A stretch of 64,000 nucleotides of DNA from Williamsia phyllosphaerae (GTDB lineage: Bacteria > Actinomycetota > Actinomycetes > Mycobacteriales > Mycobacteriaceae): assembly GCF_014635305.1 (NCBI RefSeq), contig NZ_BMCS01000001.1:496001-560000 (forward strand), written 5' to 3'. The position numbers and the translations under genes are program-made. Below, piece by piece: positions 35,533-43,802 of this stretch. How positions within the stretch are numbered: position 1 is the first letter of the stretch; each line of letters starts with the position of its first letter. The notes beneath the pieces are model-generated. The model was not told the origin of the DNA. It ran no database searches and saw only the letters and a list, made by a program, of their open reading frames with translations.

Positions 35533-36726
35533 TTGTACCTGGGACATCAGCTGTTCTCCGACGCCGAGTACACCGAGCGTCTGGGCAAGGTCCGTGTCTT
35601 GATGGAGCGGCAGGGACTGTCGGCGGTCATCGTGACCGACCCCGCGAACATCTTCTATCTGATCGGCTACAACGCGTGGTCGTTCTACACCCCGCAGATG
35701 TTGTTCGTGCCCATCGAGGGCGAAATGGTGTTCTTCGCGCGTGAGATGGACGCCCATGGGGCACACCGCACGACGTGGTTGCCCGCCGAGCAGATCGTCG
35801 GCTACCCGGAGAGCTACGTCCACCGTCCGCACCTGCACCCGTTCGACTGGGTGGCGTGGGCGCTGCGTCAACGTCACCAGATCGCGCCCGCGTCGCGGAC
35901 CGGGTCGGTCGGTCTGGAGATGGACTCCCACTTCTTCACCCCCAAGGCCTATCGCGCGCTGTACAACGCGATCCCGGAGTGGAAGCTGGTGGACAGCTTC
36001 GAGTTGGTCAACTGGGTGCGGTCGGTGAAGTCCGACGCCGAGATCCAGCTGATGCGGCAGGCGGGGATGGTCTGCTCACAGGCCATGCGCGCGGCCATCG
36101 ACACCATCGAGGTCGGCGTGCGGCAATGCGATGCCGCGGCGGCGATCTCACAGGCCCAGATCACCGGGACCGACGACTTCGGCGGCGACTATCCGGCGAT
36201 CGTGCCGATGATGCCGACCGGGGCCGCGGCCGACACCCCGCACCTGACATGGCATCAGGGCACGTTCAACGACGACGAGGCGGTCGTCATCGAGCTGACC
36301 GGAGCGCACAACCGGTATCACTGTCCGCTCGCCCGGACGGTATCTCTGGGCCGGACCAACAAGGACGTCGACTACGTCGCCGGCGCCACCGCCGAGGGAC
36401 TCAACAACGTGCTCGACGCGATCCGGCCCGGCGTCCCGACGCGCGAACTGGCGTCGACCTGGAACTGGACACTGGCCAAGTACGGACTCGAGAAGCCCTC
36501 GCGACTGGGCTATTCCATCGGGATCGGTTACCCGCCGGACTGGGGTGAGCGCACCATCAGCATCCGGACCGAGGACGAGACCGTCCTCGAGGAGAACATG
36601 ACGTTCCACATCGTCTGTGGGATGTGGATGGACGGCTACGGATTCGAGTTGTCCGAGTCGGTCCGCGTCAGCGCCACCGGAGTCGAGACGTTCACCAGCT
36701 TCCCGCGCGAGCTGATCCGCAAATAG
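35533..36726 (+). CDS. M24-family protein, ectoine hydrolase (DoeA/EutD)-like
   Basis: A 397-aa creatinase/aminopeptidase-P-fold hydrolase. TTG 35533 has GAGG 6-7 nt upstream and gives the family length. The segments NIFYLIGYNAWSFYTPQ, HNRYHCPLARTVSLG, SRLGYSIGIGYPPDWGERT and ENMTFHIVCGMWMDGYG followed by FELSES are those I associate with ectoine hydrolases, which open the ectoine ring to N-acetyl-2,4-diaminobutyrate. It lies in an operon with an M20 deacylase, transaminase and semialdehyde dehydrogenase, the four steps needed from ectoine to aspartate. Other amidine or N-acyl substrates cannot be excluded. Confidence 0.78.
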   Translation: MYLGHQLFSDAEYTERLGKVRVLMERQGLSAVIVTDPANIFYLIGYNAWSFYTPQMLFVPIEGEMVFFAREMDAHGAHRTTWLPAEQIVGYPESYVHRPHLHPFDWVAWALRQRHQIAPASRTGSVGLEMDSHFFTPKAYRALYNAIPEWKLVDSFELVNWVRSVKSDAEIQLMRQAGMVCSQAMRAAIDTIEVGVRQCDAAAAISQAQITGTDDFGGDYPAIVPMMPTGAAADTPHLTWHQGTFNDDEAVVIELTGAHNRYHCPLARTVSLGRTNKDVDYVAGATAEGLNNVLDAIRPGVPTRELASTWNWTLAKYGLEKPSRLGYSIGIGYPPDWGERTISIRTEDETVLEENMTFHIVCGMWMDGYGFELSESVRVSATGVETFTSFPRELIRK

Positions 36727-36760
36727 CGCGCCCGTACCGAGAACCGAATGGAGTGAGCAC

Positions 36761-37987
36761 ATGACCGCGAGCATCATCGCCAATCAAGCCCCCACCCTCC
36801 CCCTGGCCGGGCGCGCAAAGGATCTCGTGGGGTCGATGATCGACTCGTCGACCTCGCTGCTCGCCGCACAGACCCACGACATCGTGCGCTTCGCGATGGG
36901 CTCCCCCGCCGACGAGGCCGTGCCGTCGGAGGAGTTCCGCGAGATCGCAGGCACCATCCTCGACGCGTCGTCGTTCACCTACGGCGCCACCGAGGGTGAG
37001 CCGCGTCTGCTCGAGCTGCTGGTCAAATACCTTGCCGGCACCCCCGATCCGTCGAGCGAGGACCGTCTGGTCATCACCACCGGCGGCATGCAGGGGCTCG
37101 ACCTCGCGTGCAAACTGTTCATCGATCCCGGCGACCTGGTCGTGGTCGAGTCACCGACCTACACCAACGGCAGCGCGACGGCACTCTCCTACGGCGCGCA
37201 GCTACTCGAGGTCCCGATGGACGAAGACGGCATGCTCGTCGACCAGCTCGAGGACCTCGTCGGACATCATCACCGACCGCCCAAGGCGATCTACACGATC
37301 CCGACGTTCCAGAACCCGTCCGGCGTGACGATGTCGCTGGAGCGCCGGAAAGCGTTGCTGGAGTTGGCTCATCGGTGGGGGTCGATCATCATCGACGACG
37401 ACCCGTACGGTCTGCTGCGATTCTCCGGCAACGACATCCCCACCTTCCAGACGCTCAGCCCGCAGGATCCGTTGCTGTTCTCGGTCCGGACGTTCTCCAA
37501 GATCCTGGCGCCGGGGTGGCGTGTCGGTTGGGTCGACGCCGATCCGTCGATCCGCCAGCTGCTCATCAACGGCAAACAGGCCATGGACACGTGTACCAAT
37601 GTGCCCAACCAGCACATCGTCGCCGAGTACATCGCCCGCGGCGGACTCGATGACCACCTCGCCTCGATCCGCGTGCTCTACCGCGAGCGCAAGGACGCCA
37701 TGCTCGACTCGATCGCCCGGCACATGGGCGACCGCGTCACCACGACCAACCCCGAGGGCGGCTTCTTCCTGTGGCTGACGCTCACCGGTGAGTTCGAGGG
37801 GATCGACACCCGCGAGCTGTTCGAGGTCGCGCTCGCGGACGGTGTCGCGTTCATCCCCGGGCCTGCCCTCTCGCCCGGTGGACGGTTCCGCAACGCCCTG
37901 CGTCTCTGTTTCGCCTCCAGCACCCCCGAGCGCATCGAGGAGGGCATCAAGCGGCTGACGGGCAGCCTTGAGAAGATGATCGCGTGA
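36761..37987 (+). CDS. PLP-dependent aminotransferase, class I/II
   Basis: A 408-aa fold-type I aminotransferase without the N-terminal winged helix of MocR regulators. GGMQGLDLACKLFIDPGD, VESPTYTNG, IYTIPTFQNPSGVTMS, IIDDDPYGLLRF and the lysine motif SVRTFSKILAPGWRVGW are all present. Related enzymes include 2-aminoadipate and kynurenine-type transaminases. ATG 36761 has GGAG 7 nt upstream. Its last 4 nt overlap the M20 gene (GTGA). A second transaminase in the operon suggests either a second amine-bearing intermediate or a different amino acceptor; not resolvable here. Confidence 0.87.
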   Translation: MTASIIANQAPTLPLAGRAKDLVGSMIDSSTSLLAAQTHDIVRFAMGSPADEAVPSEEFREIAGTILDASSFTYGATEGEPRLLELLVKYLAGTPDPSSEDRLVITTGGMQGLDLACKLFIDPGDLVVVESPTYTNGSATALSYGAQLLEVPMDEDGMLVDQLEDLVGHHHRPPKAIYTIPTFQNPSGVTMSLERRKALLELAHRWGSIIIDDDPYGLLRFSGNDIPTFQTLSPQDPLLFSVRTFSKILAPGWRVGWVDADPSIRQLLINGKQAMDTCTNVPNQHIVAEYIARGGLDDHLASIRVLYRERKDAMLDSIARHMGDRVTTTNPEGGFFLWLTLTGEFEGIDTRELFEVALADGVAFIPGPALSPGGRFRNALRLCFASSTPERIEEGIKRLTGSLEKMIA

Positions 37988-39210
37988 GTGAGACCACCGA
38001 GACCGCCGACCGCATGCCGCTGGGGGACACCAGCCCGCTGAGCGCACGTGAGCGGTCGGTTCTGGATCGCATCACCGCGGATTCGGTGGTCGCGTTGACC
38101 CGCGCACTCGTCGACGTCCCCAGCGTGAACCCGGGCGGCACCGAGGCCGGGACCGTCGCGGTCCTGGCGAGGGCCGCCGCCGACGCGGGATGCACCGTCG
38201 ACACCCACGAGGTGGCGACCGACCGTCCGAACCTGGTGGCGACGCTGCCCGGCGGCGACGGACCGGGGCTGATGTTCCTGGGCCACTCCGACGTCGTCCC
38301 ACCGGGTCCCGGCTGGACCGCTGACCCGTTCGTGTCCCGGGTGGTCGCCGACCGCATAATCGGTCGCGGCGCCACTGACATGAAGGGCGGCCTCGCGGCG
38401 ATCATCGTGGCCGCGGGCGCACTGGCCGGCGAGAACCTCTCCGGCCCGGTGCAATTGGTCTGCACGGTCGACGAGGAGGAGCACGGCCTCGGTGTCCGCG
38501 ACTTCGTGGGCCGCGGGCGTTCGGGCGAGTTCGCCGGGTGCGTCGTGGCCGAGCCCACCGACCTCGACACCGTCATCGCCTGCCGCGGCGCCTCCTACAT
38601 CGAGATCGAGATCCGAGGGCGCGCCGCCCATTCCGGCCGACCCGCCGACGGCCGCAACGCGATCAACGCCGCGGCCCGCATCATCGAGATCATCCGCGCC
38701 GATCACGACGCGATGCAGTCCGACCTCGACCCACTGCTCGGTGCGGGGACGTGGAACATCGGGACCATCAGTGGTGGGCAGGGGATCTCGGCTGTCGCGC
38801 CTAATGCGTCGATCGGCATCGACCGTCGGCTGATGCCCGACGAGGACGCCGAGGAGATCGCGGCCCGGTTGCGTGCGCGCGTTGCCGCCGACGGCATCGA
38901 CACCGACGGCATCGAGGTGGACATCTCGGTCACGATGTCGATGCCCGGTTTTCGCACCGACCGCAGGCACGGACTCGTGCTGTCGGCGGTCGACTCGGTG
39001 ACCGCCGCGGGCGGTTCGAGCGCCATCGGTGGATGGACCGCGGCGTGCGACGGTGGGTTCGTGAACCGTGACCTGGGTATCCCGTGCATCGTTCTCGGGC
39101 CCGGCGACATCAACAATCAGGCCCACCAGCCCGACGAGTCGGTACTCATCGACGATCTCTTGATCGCCGCACGGGCGTACGCCCTGCTCGCCCTGCGCAT
39201 GCTCGGCTGA
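37984..39210 (+). CDS. M20-family metal-dependent deacylase (ArgE/DapE-like)
   Basis: A 408-aa zinc amidohydrolase. Metal ligands sit in MFLGHSDVVPPG (His about 100), GRGATDMKGGLAA (bridging Asp about 131) and TVDEEEHGLG (catalytic and ligand Glu about 162). The dimerisation lid includes GRAAHSGRPADGRNAI; the final His is in NQAHQPDE. GTG 37984 overlaps the aminotransferase stop. Family members remove acyl groups from N-acyl amino acids or cut carbamoyl or succinyl amides. In this operon, removal of acetyl from N-acetyl-diaminobutyrate (the DoeB step) would fit, though classical DoeB belongs to another (AstE-like) family. Confidence 0.87.
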   Translation: MSETTETADRMPLGDTSPLSARERSVLDRITADSVVALTRALVDVPSVNPGGTEAGTVAVLARAAADAGCTVDTHEVATDRPNLVATLPGGDGPGLMFLGHSDVVPPGPGWTADPFVSRVVADRIIGRGATDMKGGLAAIIVAAGALAGENLSGPVQLVCTVDEEEHGLGVRDFVGRGRSGEFAGCVVAEPTDLDTVIACRGASYIEIEIRGRAAHSGRPADGRNAINAAARIIEIIRADHDAMQSDLDPLLGAGTWNIGTISGGQGISAVAPNASIGIDRRLMPDEDAEEIAARLRARVAADGIDTDGIEVDISVTMSMPGFRTDRRHGLVLSAVDSVTAAGGSSAIGGWTAACDGGFVNRDLGIPCIVLGPGDINNQAHQPDESVLIDDLLIAARAYALLALRMLG

Positions 39211-39230
39211 CCCGCCCGTCGAGCGCCCCC

Positions 39231-39270
39231 GTGTTGGGCCCTCGTCGCACCGTGTTGGGCCCTCGTTGAC
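39231..39270. repeat. Tandem repeat, 21-bp period, TTGGGCCCTCG core
   Basis: GTGTTGGGCCCTCGT begins at 39231 and again at 39252. The array lies 20 bp after the M20 stop codon. Confidence 0.8.
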
Positions 39271-39340
39271 GGCGTCCTGACGATGTAGCCGCACGCTTAA
39301 TCAATTCTCCGCCGCCCGATGTCGGCGTTGGCTCGGACGC

Positions 39341-39625
39341 ATGGACGATCACCGACGCCACCGCCATCTCGCCACCGACCCGACCACGGCCGTCGCCTAC
39401 GCACACATCGCCGACCGGCACGATTCCGCTCGGCGACGCCGACCTCATGATCCCGACGATCCACGCGCGCACACCTCGCCGGGACCGCTGCTGCGGACCG
39501 TCCACCGGCTCGCGGCCCGGTGGCGACGTGAGCCGACCGGGGTCATCGCGACGCAGGTGACGCAGCGTGCGAAAAAGTCTGGTGCGGGAGCGGGATCGGA
39601 CCTACCGTCACTGCTGAGATGCTGA
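39341..39625 (+). CDS. Possible small basic hypothetical protein
   Basis: A 94-codon frame (MDDHRRHRHLATDPTTAVAYAHIADRH) rich in Arg and His, ending 7 nt inside the next gene. Third codon positions are GC-rich over most of its length and VHRLAARWRREPTGVIATQVTQRA looks like real protein, but there is no convincing ribosome binding site and no family is recognised. The alternative is that 39270-39618 is noncoding. Confidence 0.3.
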   Translation: MDDHRRHRHLATDPTTAVAYAHIADRHDSARRRRPHDPDDPRAHTSPGPLLRTVHRLAARWRREPTGVIATQVTQRAKKSGAGAGSDLPSLLRC

Positions 39626-40650
39626 CCTACCACCTGGGAACCGACGACCTCGCCCGCGTGCGACTCGCGATCTCGCCGATGGGCGAGACGTCGCTGAGTC
39701 TGTGGTCCCTGGTCCTCGGCCCGATGGGGCGGCCGTACCTCGCCGCATGGCATCAGAACGCGATGGCCCGCCGCGACGACTACGACTTCGCCCTGCTGAC
39801 GGCACTGGTCTCCCCCTCCGGGTTCAGCATGCCCGATTTCATCAACCCACCGCTCCGAACCACGCGCCCCGGTCTCGACGACGAGTACCGGACCATCGCG
39901 AGCACGCCGACCGCTCAGGTCGTCCGCGACCTCACCGCCGTGTGCGACGGCCTCGAGCCCCGCCCGGAGATCGCGGCGCTGCTCGACGACCCCACACATG
40001 CCGGTCAGTCCGTCGCCGATGCCCTGCGCAGGTACCACGAGGTGGTGATCGACCCCTACTGGCCGAAGATCGCGCGAGTCCTGGAATCCGACATCACCTT
40101 CCGCGGACGTGAATTCGGACAACGCGGCGTGGCCGGCCTGTTCGACGGGCTCACCGAAGGGATCCGGTGGCTCGACGACGGCACCATCGAGGTGACCATG
40201 TCGTGCGACCGCGAGGACGAGAGCCACGCGAACGGCAGCGGCGTCGTGTTGACCCCCAGCGTGTTCACCCGACGGGCGGTGAGCTGGCGCTACGCGGAGA
40301 GCACGCAGCCGTGGGTGTCGTATCCCGCGCGCGGGGCGGGACTACTGATGGGAACACCGGCCGTCGAGCGCAACGGTGCACTGTGCGACCTCGTCGGCGG
40401 ACCGAAGTCGGACATCCTGTGCGCCCTCGCGGAGCCGGCGTCGACCTCGGAACTGGCACATCGCTTCTCGGTCACCCCGAGTGCGGTGTCGCAGAATCTG
40501 CGGGTCCTGGGTGCGAACGGACTGGTCGAGAGCAGTCGACACGGACGCGAGGTCCTCTACCGGTTGTCCGAGACGGGGCGACTGCTCGTCGACGGCGCCG
40601 ACCGCCCGGCGAGGTCTCGGGCAGACTGGAAGCATGAGCACACCCACTGA
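39619..40650 (+). CDS. ArsR-like HTH regulator with DUF5937-type N-terminal domain
   Basis: A 343-aa regulator. Residues 1-250 (MLTYHLGTDDLARVRLAISPMGETSLSLW, then TPSVFTRRAVSWR) match the pattern of DUF5937 proteins; residues about 255-330 form a winged helix (KSDILCALAEPASTSELAHRFSVTPSAVSQNLRVLGANGLV, then GREVLYRLSETGRLL) of the ArsR type. The metal-binding Cys motif of metallo-ArsR proteins is absent. ATG 39619 starts right after CTGAG. It overlaps the flavin reductase gene by 17 bp, so it probably controls that operon. Ligand unknown. Confidence 0.85.
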   Translation: MLTYHLGTDDLARVRLAISPMGETSLSLWSLVLGPMGRPYLAAWHQNAMARRDDYDFALLTALVSPSGFSMPDFINPPLRTTRPGLDDEYRTIASTPTAQVVRDLTAVCDGLEPRPEIAALLDDPTHAGQSVADALRRYHEVVIDPYWPKIARVLESDITFRGREFGQRGVAGLFDGLTEGIRWLDDGTIEVTMSCDREDESHANGSGVVLTPSVFTRRAVSWRYAESTQPWVSYPARGAGLLMGTPAVERNGALCDLVGGPKSDILCALAEPASTSELAHRFSVTPSAVSQNLRVLGANGLVESSRHGREVLYRLSETGRLLVDGADRPARSRADWKHEHTH

Positions 40651-41239
40651 CCGGATCGTCCACGACCCCGCCACGGTCGATTCGGGCGACTTCTACAAGC
40701 TGCTGACCGCGTCGATCGTCCCGCGCCCCATCGCCTGGGTGTCGAGCCGTAGCACCGAGGGCGTCGACAACCTCTCGCCGTACAGTTTCTTCTCGGTGTC
40801 GTCGACGAAGCCCCCGGTTGTGCAGTTCACCTCGGTGGGCGGCGCGAAGGACAGCGCCCGCAACGCCATCGACACCGGCGAGTTCGTCATCAACATCGTC
40901 TCGGAGTCGTTGATGCACAAGGCGAATGACAGTTCCGCCGGGTTCGACTCCGACATCGACGAGTTCGTCGAGGCCGGCATTCCGTCCACCCCGGCCACGA
41001 TGGTGAACTGCCTCCGGGTCGCCGACTCACCCATCGCCATCGAATGCCGGCTGCACCGGTCGATCGAGGTCGGGAACTCGGTGGTCGTGATGGGTGAGGT
41101 CGTCGCTCTGACGGTCGATCCGTCCATCGTCGCCGACGACGGCCTGCCGGACTACGGCAAGCTGTCGGCGGTCAGCCGCCTCGGACGGATCGAGTGGGGC
41201 CTGCCCGGCGACACCGTCGATCTCGACCGGCCCCGCTGA
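40634..41239 (+). CDS. Flavin reductase family protein (FMN-binding split barrel)
   Basis: A 201-aa flavin-binding protein. The N-terminal signature IVPRPIAWVSSRSTEGVDNLSPYSFFSVSSTKPPVVQF, the strand TGEFVINIVSESL and the C-terminal GEVVALTVDPSIVADDG are typical of the flavin reductase/DIM6-NTAB family (COG1853). These proteins reduce FMN with NAD(P)H or bind flavin tightly. No partner monooxygenase is present nearby. The ATG lies inside the 3' end of the HTH gene, implying coupled translation and likely control by that regulator. Confidence 0.85.
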   Translation: MSTPTDRIVHDPATVDSGDFYKLLTASIVPRPIAWVSSRSTEGVDNLSPYSFFSVSSTKPPVVQFTSVGGAKDSARNAIDTGEFVINIVSESLMHKANDSSAGFDSDIDEFVEAGIPSTPATMVNCLRVADSPIAIECRLHRSIEVGNSVVVMGEVVALTVDPSIVADDGLPDYGKLSAVSRLGRIEWGLPGDTVDLDRPR

Positions 41240-41246
41240 CCCGCCG

Positions 41247-41288
41247 CGACGGCCCAATACGCGGGAACGACGGCCCAACGCACACCGA
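41247..41288. repeat. Tandem repeat, 21-bp period, GGCCCAA core
   Basis: CGACGGCCCAA begins at 41247 and 41268. The array fills the whole 49-bp gap between the flavin reductase stop and the convergent transporter stop. In the other orientation it reads TTGGGCCGTCG, one base from the 39231 repeat core. Confidence 0.75.
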
Positions 41289-42674
41289 TCAGGCGTTGGT
41301 GAGGGACTTCTCGGCGTCGGTCTTCTCGCCGGGGATGTCGGTGCCGCGCAACGAGCAACCCGCGGTCTCCCGGAGGAACGGCAGCGCGATCATGCCGATC
41401 GCGCACGCGATCATCATGTAGCCGGCCGGGAACAGGTCCCATCCGTCGTTCTGTGTGACCGCGTCGTTGACCAACGGAGCGGTACCACCGAACGCGGCGG
41501 TGGCGACGTTGTAGGAGATCGCGAAACCTGCGTAGCGGACCTGGGTCGGGAACATGGCCGGGAACGTCGCGGAGATTGTCGCCAGCTGCGGGATGTAGAG
41601 CACCCCGAGGATGACGAATCCGATGATGGCCCAGACGAATCCCTGACCCATCAACCAGAACAGCGGTAGCGCGAAGACGAAGAGTCCGATCAGCGATCCC
41701 CACCACATCGGCTTGCGCCCGGTGCGATCGGAGAGCTGCCCGAAGAACGGGATGAGCGCCATCATCACCAGCTCACCAATGAGGATGGTGACGGTGCCGG
41801 TCGTCGTCGACATCCCGATGTTGTTCTGCAGGTAGGTCGGCAGGTACGCCAGCAGCGTGTAGTTCACGACGTTCAGCGCGATGACCATGCCGAACATGAC
41901 CATGATCGGGCGACGGTAGTCGCGCAGCAGGTCCACGAAGCGGGTCCATGCGGTGCCCTCGATCTGCCCCTTCTGCTCCATCTCGCGGAACACCGGGGTG
42001 TCCTCCATCTGGTTCCGCAGGTACAGCCCGACCAGGCCGAGCGGGAGCGCGAAGAAGAACGGGATGCGCCAGCCCCACGTCTGCATCTGGTCGTCGGACA
42101 GACCGAGCTCCAGGAAGAGCACGAACGCGGTACCCAGCACGAATCCGGCCAGTGTGCCGAACTCGAGGAATGAGCCGTACTTGCCACGCTTCTTGTCGGG
42201 GGCGTACTCGGCCATGAAGGTGGCCGCGCCGCCGTACTCACCGCCGGTGGAGAAGCCCTGCACGACACGGAGGGCGATGAGCAGGATCGGTGCCCAGACG
42301 CCCGCCACCGCGTGGGTCGGCAGCACACCGATGAGAGCGGTCGCGATCGAGATCAGCAGGATGGTCATCGCGAGGACGGCCTTGCGCCCGATCCGGTCGC
42401 CGATCGGTCCCCACACCATGCCGCCGAGCGGTCGGAGCGCGAACGAGACCGCGAAGCCGAGCATCGTGCCGATGGTGCCAAGATCACCTGGGAAGAACGC
42501 CTGCGTCAGGTACGTGGCGGTGGCGGCGTAGACGCCGTAGTCGTACCACTCGGTCGCGTTGCCGATGGCGGATGCGCCGATGGCCTTGCGGAGGAGTTTG
42601 CGCCCCTCCGGCGTCTCGGGATCCGGCAGCGCGGTCGACTCGGACCCCGATCCCTTGGCGGTGTTCGTGGTCAT
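41289..42674 (-). CDS. MFS metabolite:H+ symporter (ProP-like, MHS family)
   Basis: A 461-aa, 12-helix transporter. ATG 42674 (MTTNTAKGSGSEST) has GGGAGG 4-5 nt upstream. MHS hallmarks are IGNATEWYDYGVYAATATYL in helix 1, RPLGGMVWGPIGDRIGRKAVL in loop 2-3 and RVVQGFSTGGEYGGAATFMAEYAP in helix 4. The family includes ProP (proline, betaine, ectoine), KgtP and citrate or shikimate carriers. It neighbours the GntR regulator, amidase and EutA-like gene, so uptake of an osmolyte or related compound for the catabolic operons is a reasonable inference. The C-terminus lacks the ProP coiled coil. Confidence 0.88.
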   Translation of the reverse strand: MTTNTAKGSGSESTALPDPETPEGRKLLRKAIGASAIGNATEWYDYGVYAATATYLTQAFFPGDLGTIGTMLGFAVSFALRPLGGMVWGPIGDRIGRKAVLAMTILLISIATALIGVLPTHAVAGVWAPILLIALRVVQGFSTGGEYGGAATFMAEYAPDKKRGKYGSFLEFGTLAGFVLGTAFVLFLELGLSDDQMQTWGWRIPFFFALPLGLVGLYLRNQMEDTPVFREMEQKGQIEGTAWTRFVDLLRDYRRPIMVMFGMVIALNVVNYTLLAYLPTYLQNNIGMSTTTGTVTILIGELVMMALIPFFGQLSDRTGRKPMWWGSLIGLFVFALPLFWLMGQGFVWAIIGFVILGVLYIPQLATISATFPAMFPTQVRYAGFAISYNVATAAFGGTAPLVNDAVTQNDGWDLFPAGYMMIACAIGMIALPFLRETAGCSLRGTDIPGEKTDAEKSLTNA

Positions 42675-42837
42675 CGTGCCTCCCGGAATGGCAGAAGAGC
42701 TGTCGCTTGTGCAGGTGTTTTCGCAGTGGACATTGTTTCGACCGTAGACCGTCCGTGTGGTGGATGGGAACCGAACGAGATGGTTCACAGGATCGAAATG
42801 ACCTATCCGACACCACAGAAAAGCGCCCTACCTCCAC

Positions 42838-43590
42838 TTACGTGCGATGGATCGGTGCGGTGAGCGAAGTTTGGTCCGGTTGCAGCCGCGCGAGCCCGTC
42901 ACGCATGTGCGCGATCATCAGTTCATCTGCACGCGATGCGTCCCCGTCCACGATCGCCGCGACGATGTCGGTGTGCTCGTCGATGCGGGCCTGCGCCGAC
43001 GCGTACGTTCCACGCATCGCGCCCAAACACATTCTCGTCTCGACGAGGATGGTCTCGTGGATACGTGAAAGCCTAGGGCTGCGGGCACATTCGACCAGCA
43101 GGGCGTGAAAGTTCATGTCGGAGTCCGCTATCTCCGGACCGTTGGGGGCGTCGGCGAACGACTGCATCCGGTCGATGGCCTCGTTCAACACGGCGATGTC
43201 GTCGGGATCGCGACGTGCGACGACCTGCGCCAACGCGGCACGCTCCACCGCCGATCGCGCGACGTACATGTCGTTGATGTCGGCATCGTCCATCGAGATG
43301 ACGAACAGTCCGCGGTTGCGGTGGCTGACCAGCAGACCTTCCTGCGTCAGGCGCTGCATGGCCTCGCGCAGCGGACCGCGACTGACCCCCAGGTCGGCGG
43401 CCAGCCCGGCCTCGGTCAGCTGCGAACCCGGCGGGAAGTCACCGGCCGCGATCGCCGTCCGCAGCTTGCGCGCGATGATCGCGGGCGTCGACTCCTGGAC
43501 CAGTGGTTCGAGTACGCGTTTGCGCGTCGCCCCCGAGATGACACCGTCGGTGTCCGGCCGCGGCGCGCCGCTCATGACGCCGTCGCTCAT
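42838..43590 (-). CDS. GntR-family (FCD domain) transcriptional regulator
   Basis: A 250-aa regulator. The winged helix (IIARKLRTAIAAGDFPPGSQLTEAGLAADLGVSRGPLREAMQRLTQEGLL) is followed by an FCD effector domain (DINDMYVARSAVERAALAQVV, SDMNFHALLVECARSPRLSRIHETI, DEHTDIVAAIVDGDASRADELMIAHM) with the acid and His residues that bind a metal or a carboxylate ligand. ATG 43590 follows GAGGAG closely; ATG 43575 is another possible start. A perfect palindrome of FadR type lies 100 bp upstream, suggesting autoregulation and control of the amidase. A matching core at 29620 points to control of the catabolic operon as well. Confidence 0.92.
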   Translation of the reverse strand: MSDGVMSGAPRPDTDGVISGATRKRVLEPLVQESTPAIIARKLRTAIAAGDFPPGSQLTEAGLAADLGVSRGPLREAMQRLTQEGLLVSHRNRGLFVISMDDADINDMYVARSAVERAALAQVVARRDPDDIAVLNEAIDRMQSFADAPNGPEIADSDMNFHALLVECARSPRLSRIHETILVETRMCLGAMRGTYASAQARIDEHTDIVAAIVDGDASRADELMIAHMRDGLARLQPDQTSLTAPIHRT

Positions 43591-43689
43591 GTCTCCTCGA
43601 TTCGTTCGTACAACAGCGTCTCCTCATGCGCACTTCGGTCGCCGGGCGACGACAGGTGACGATCCTCGACAGCGAGGACGAAGCCGCTT

Positions 43690-43711
43690 GGTAGATTGTC
43701 GACAATCTACC
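43690..43711. promoter_or_regulatory. Perfect 22-bp palindromic operator between GntR and amidase genes
   Basis: Arms GGTAGATTGTC / GACAATCTACC with no spacer. ATTGTCGACAAT is the form expected for FCD-type GntR proteins. It lies 100 bp from the GntR ATG and 91 bp from the amidase ATG. Confidence 0.8.
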
Positions 43712-43802
43712 CCGGCGACCGTACCGGGTGCCAGCAGTTCGATCCATATTCGGTCCGATCACCGCCGGAACGACCGTGTACCACGTTGCTAGAGTCGGTC
43801 GG

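Noticed and set aside
42732..42746. ATTGT half-site upstream of the MHS symporter as a third GntR operator
   Set aside because: Only one half matches; no inverted partner.
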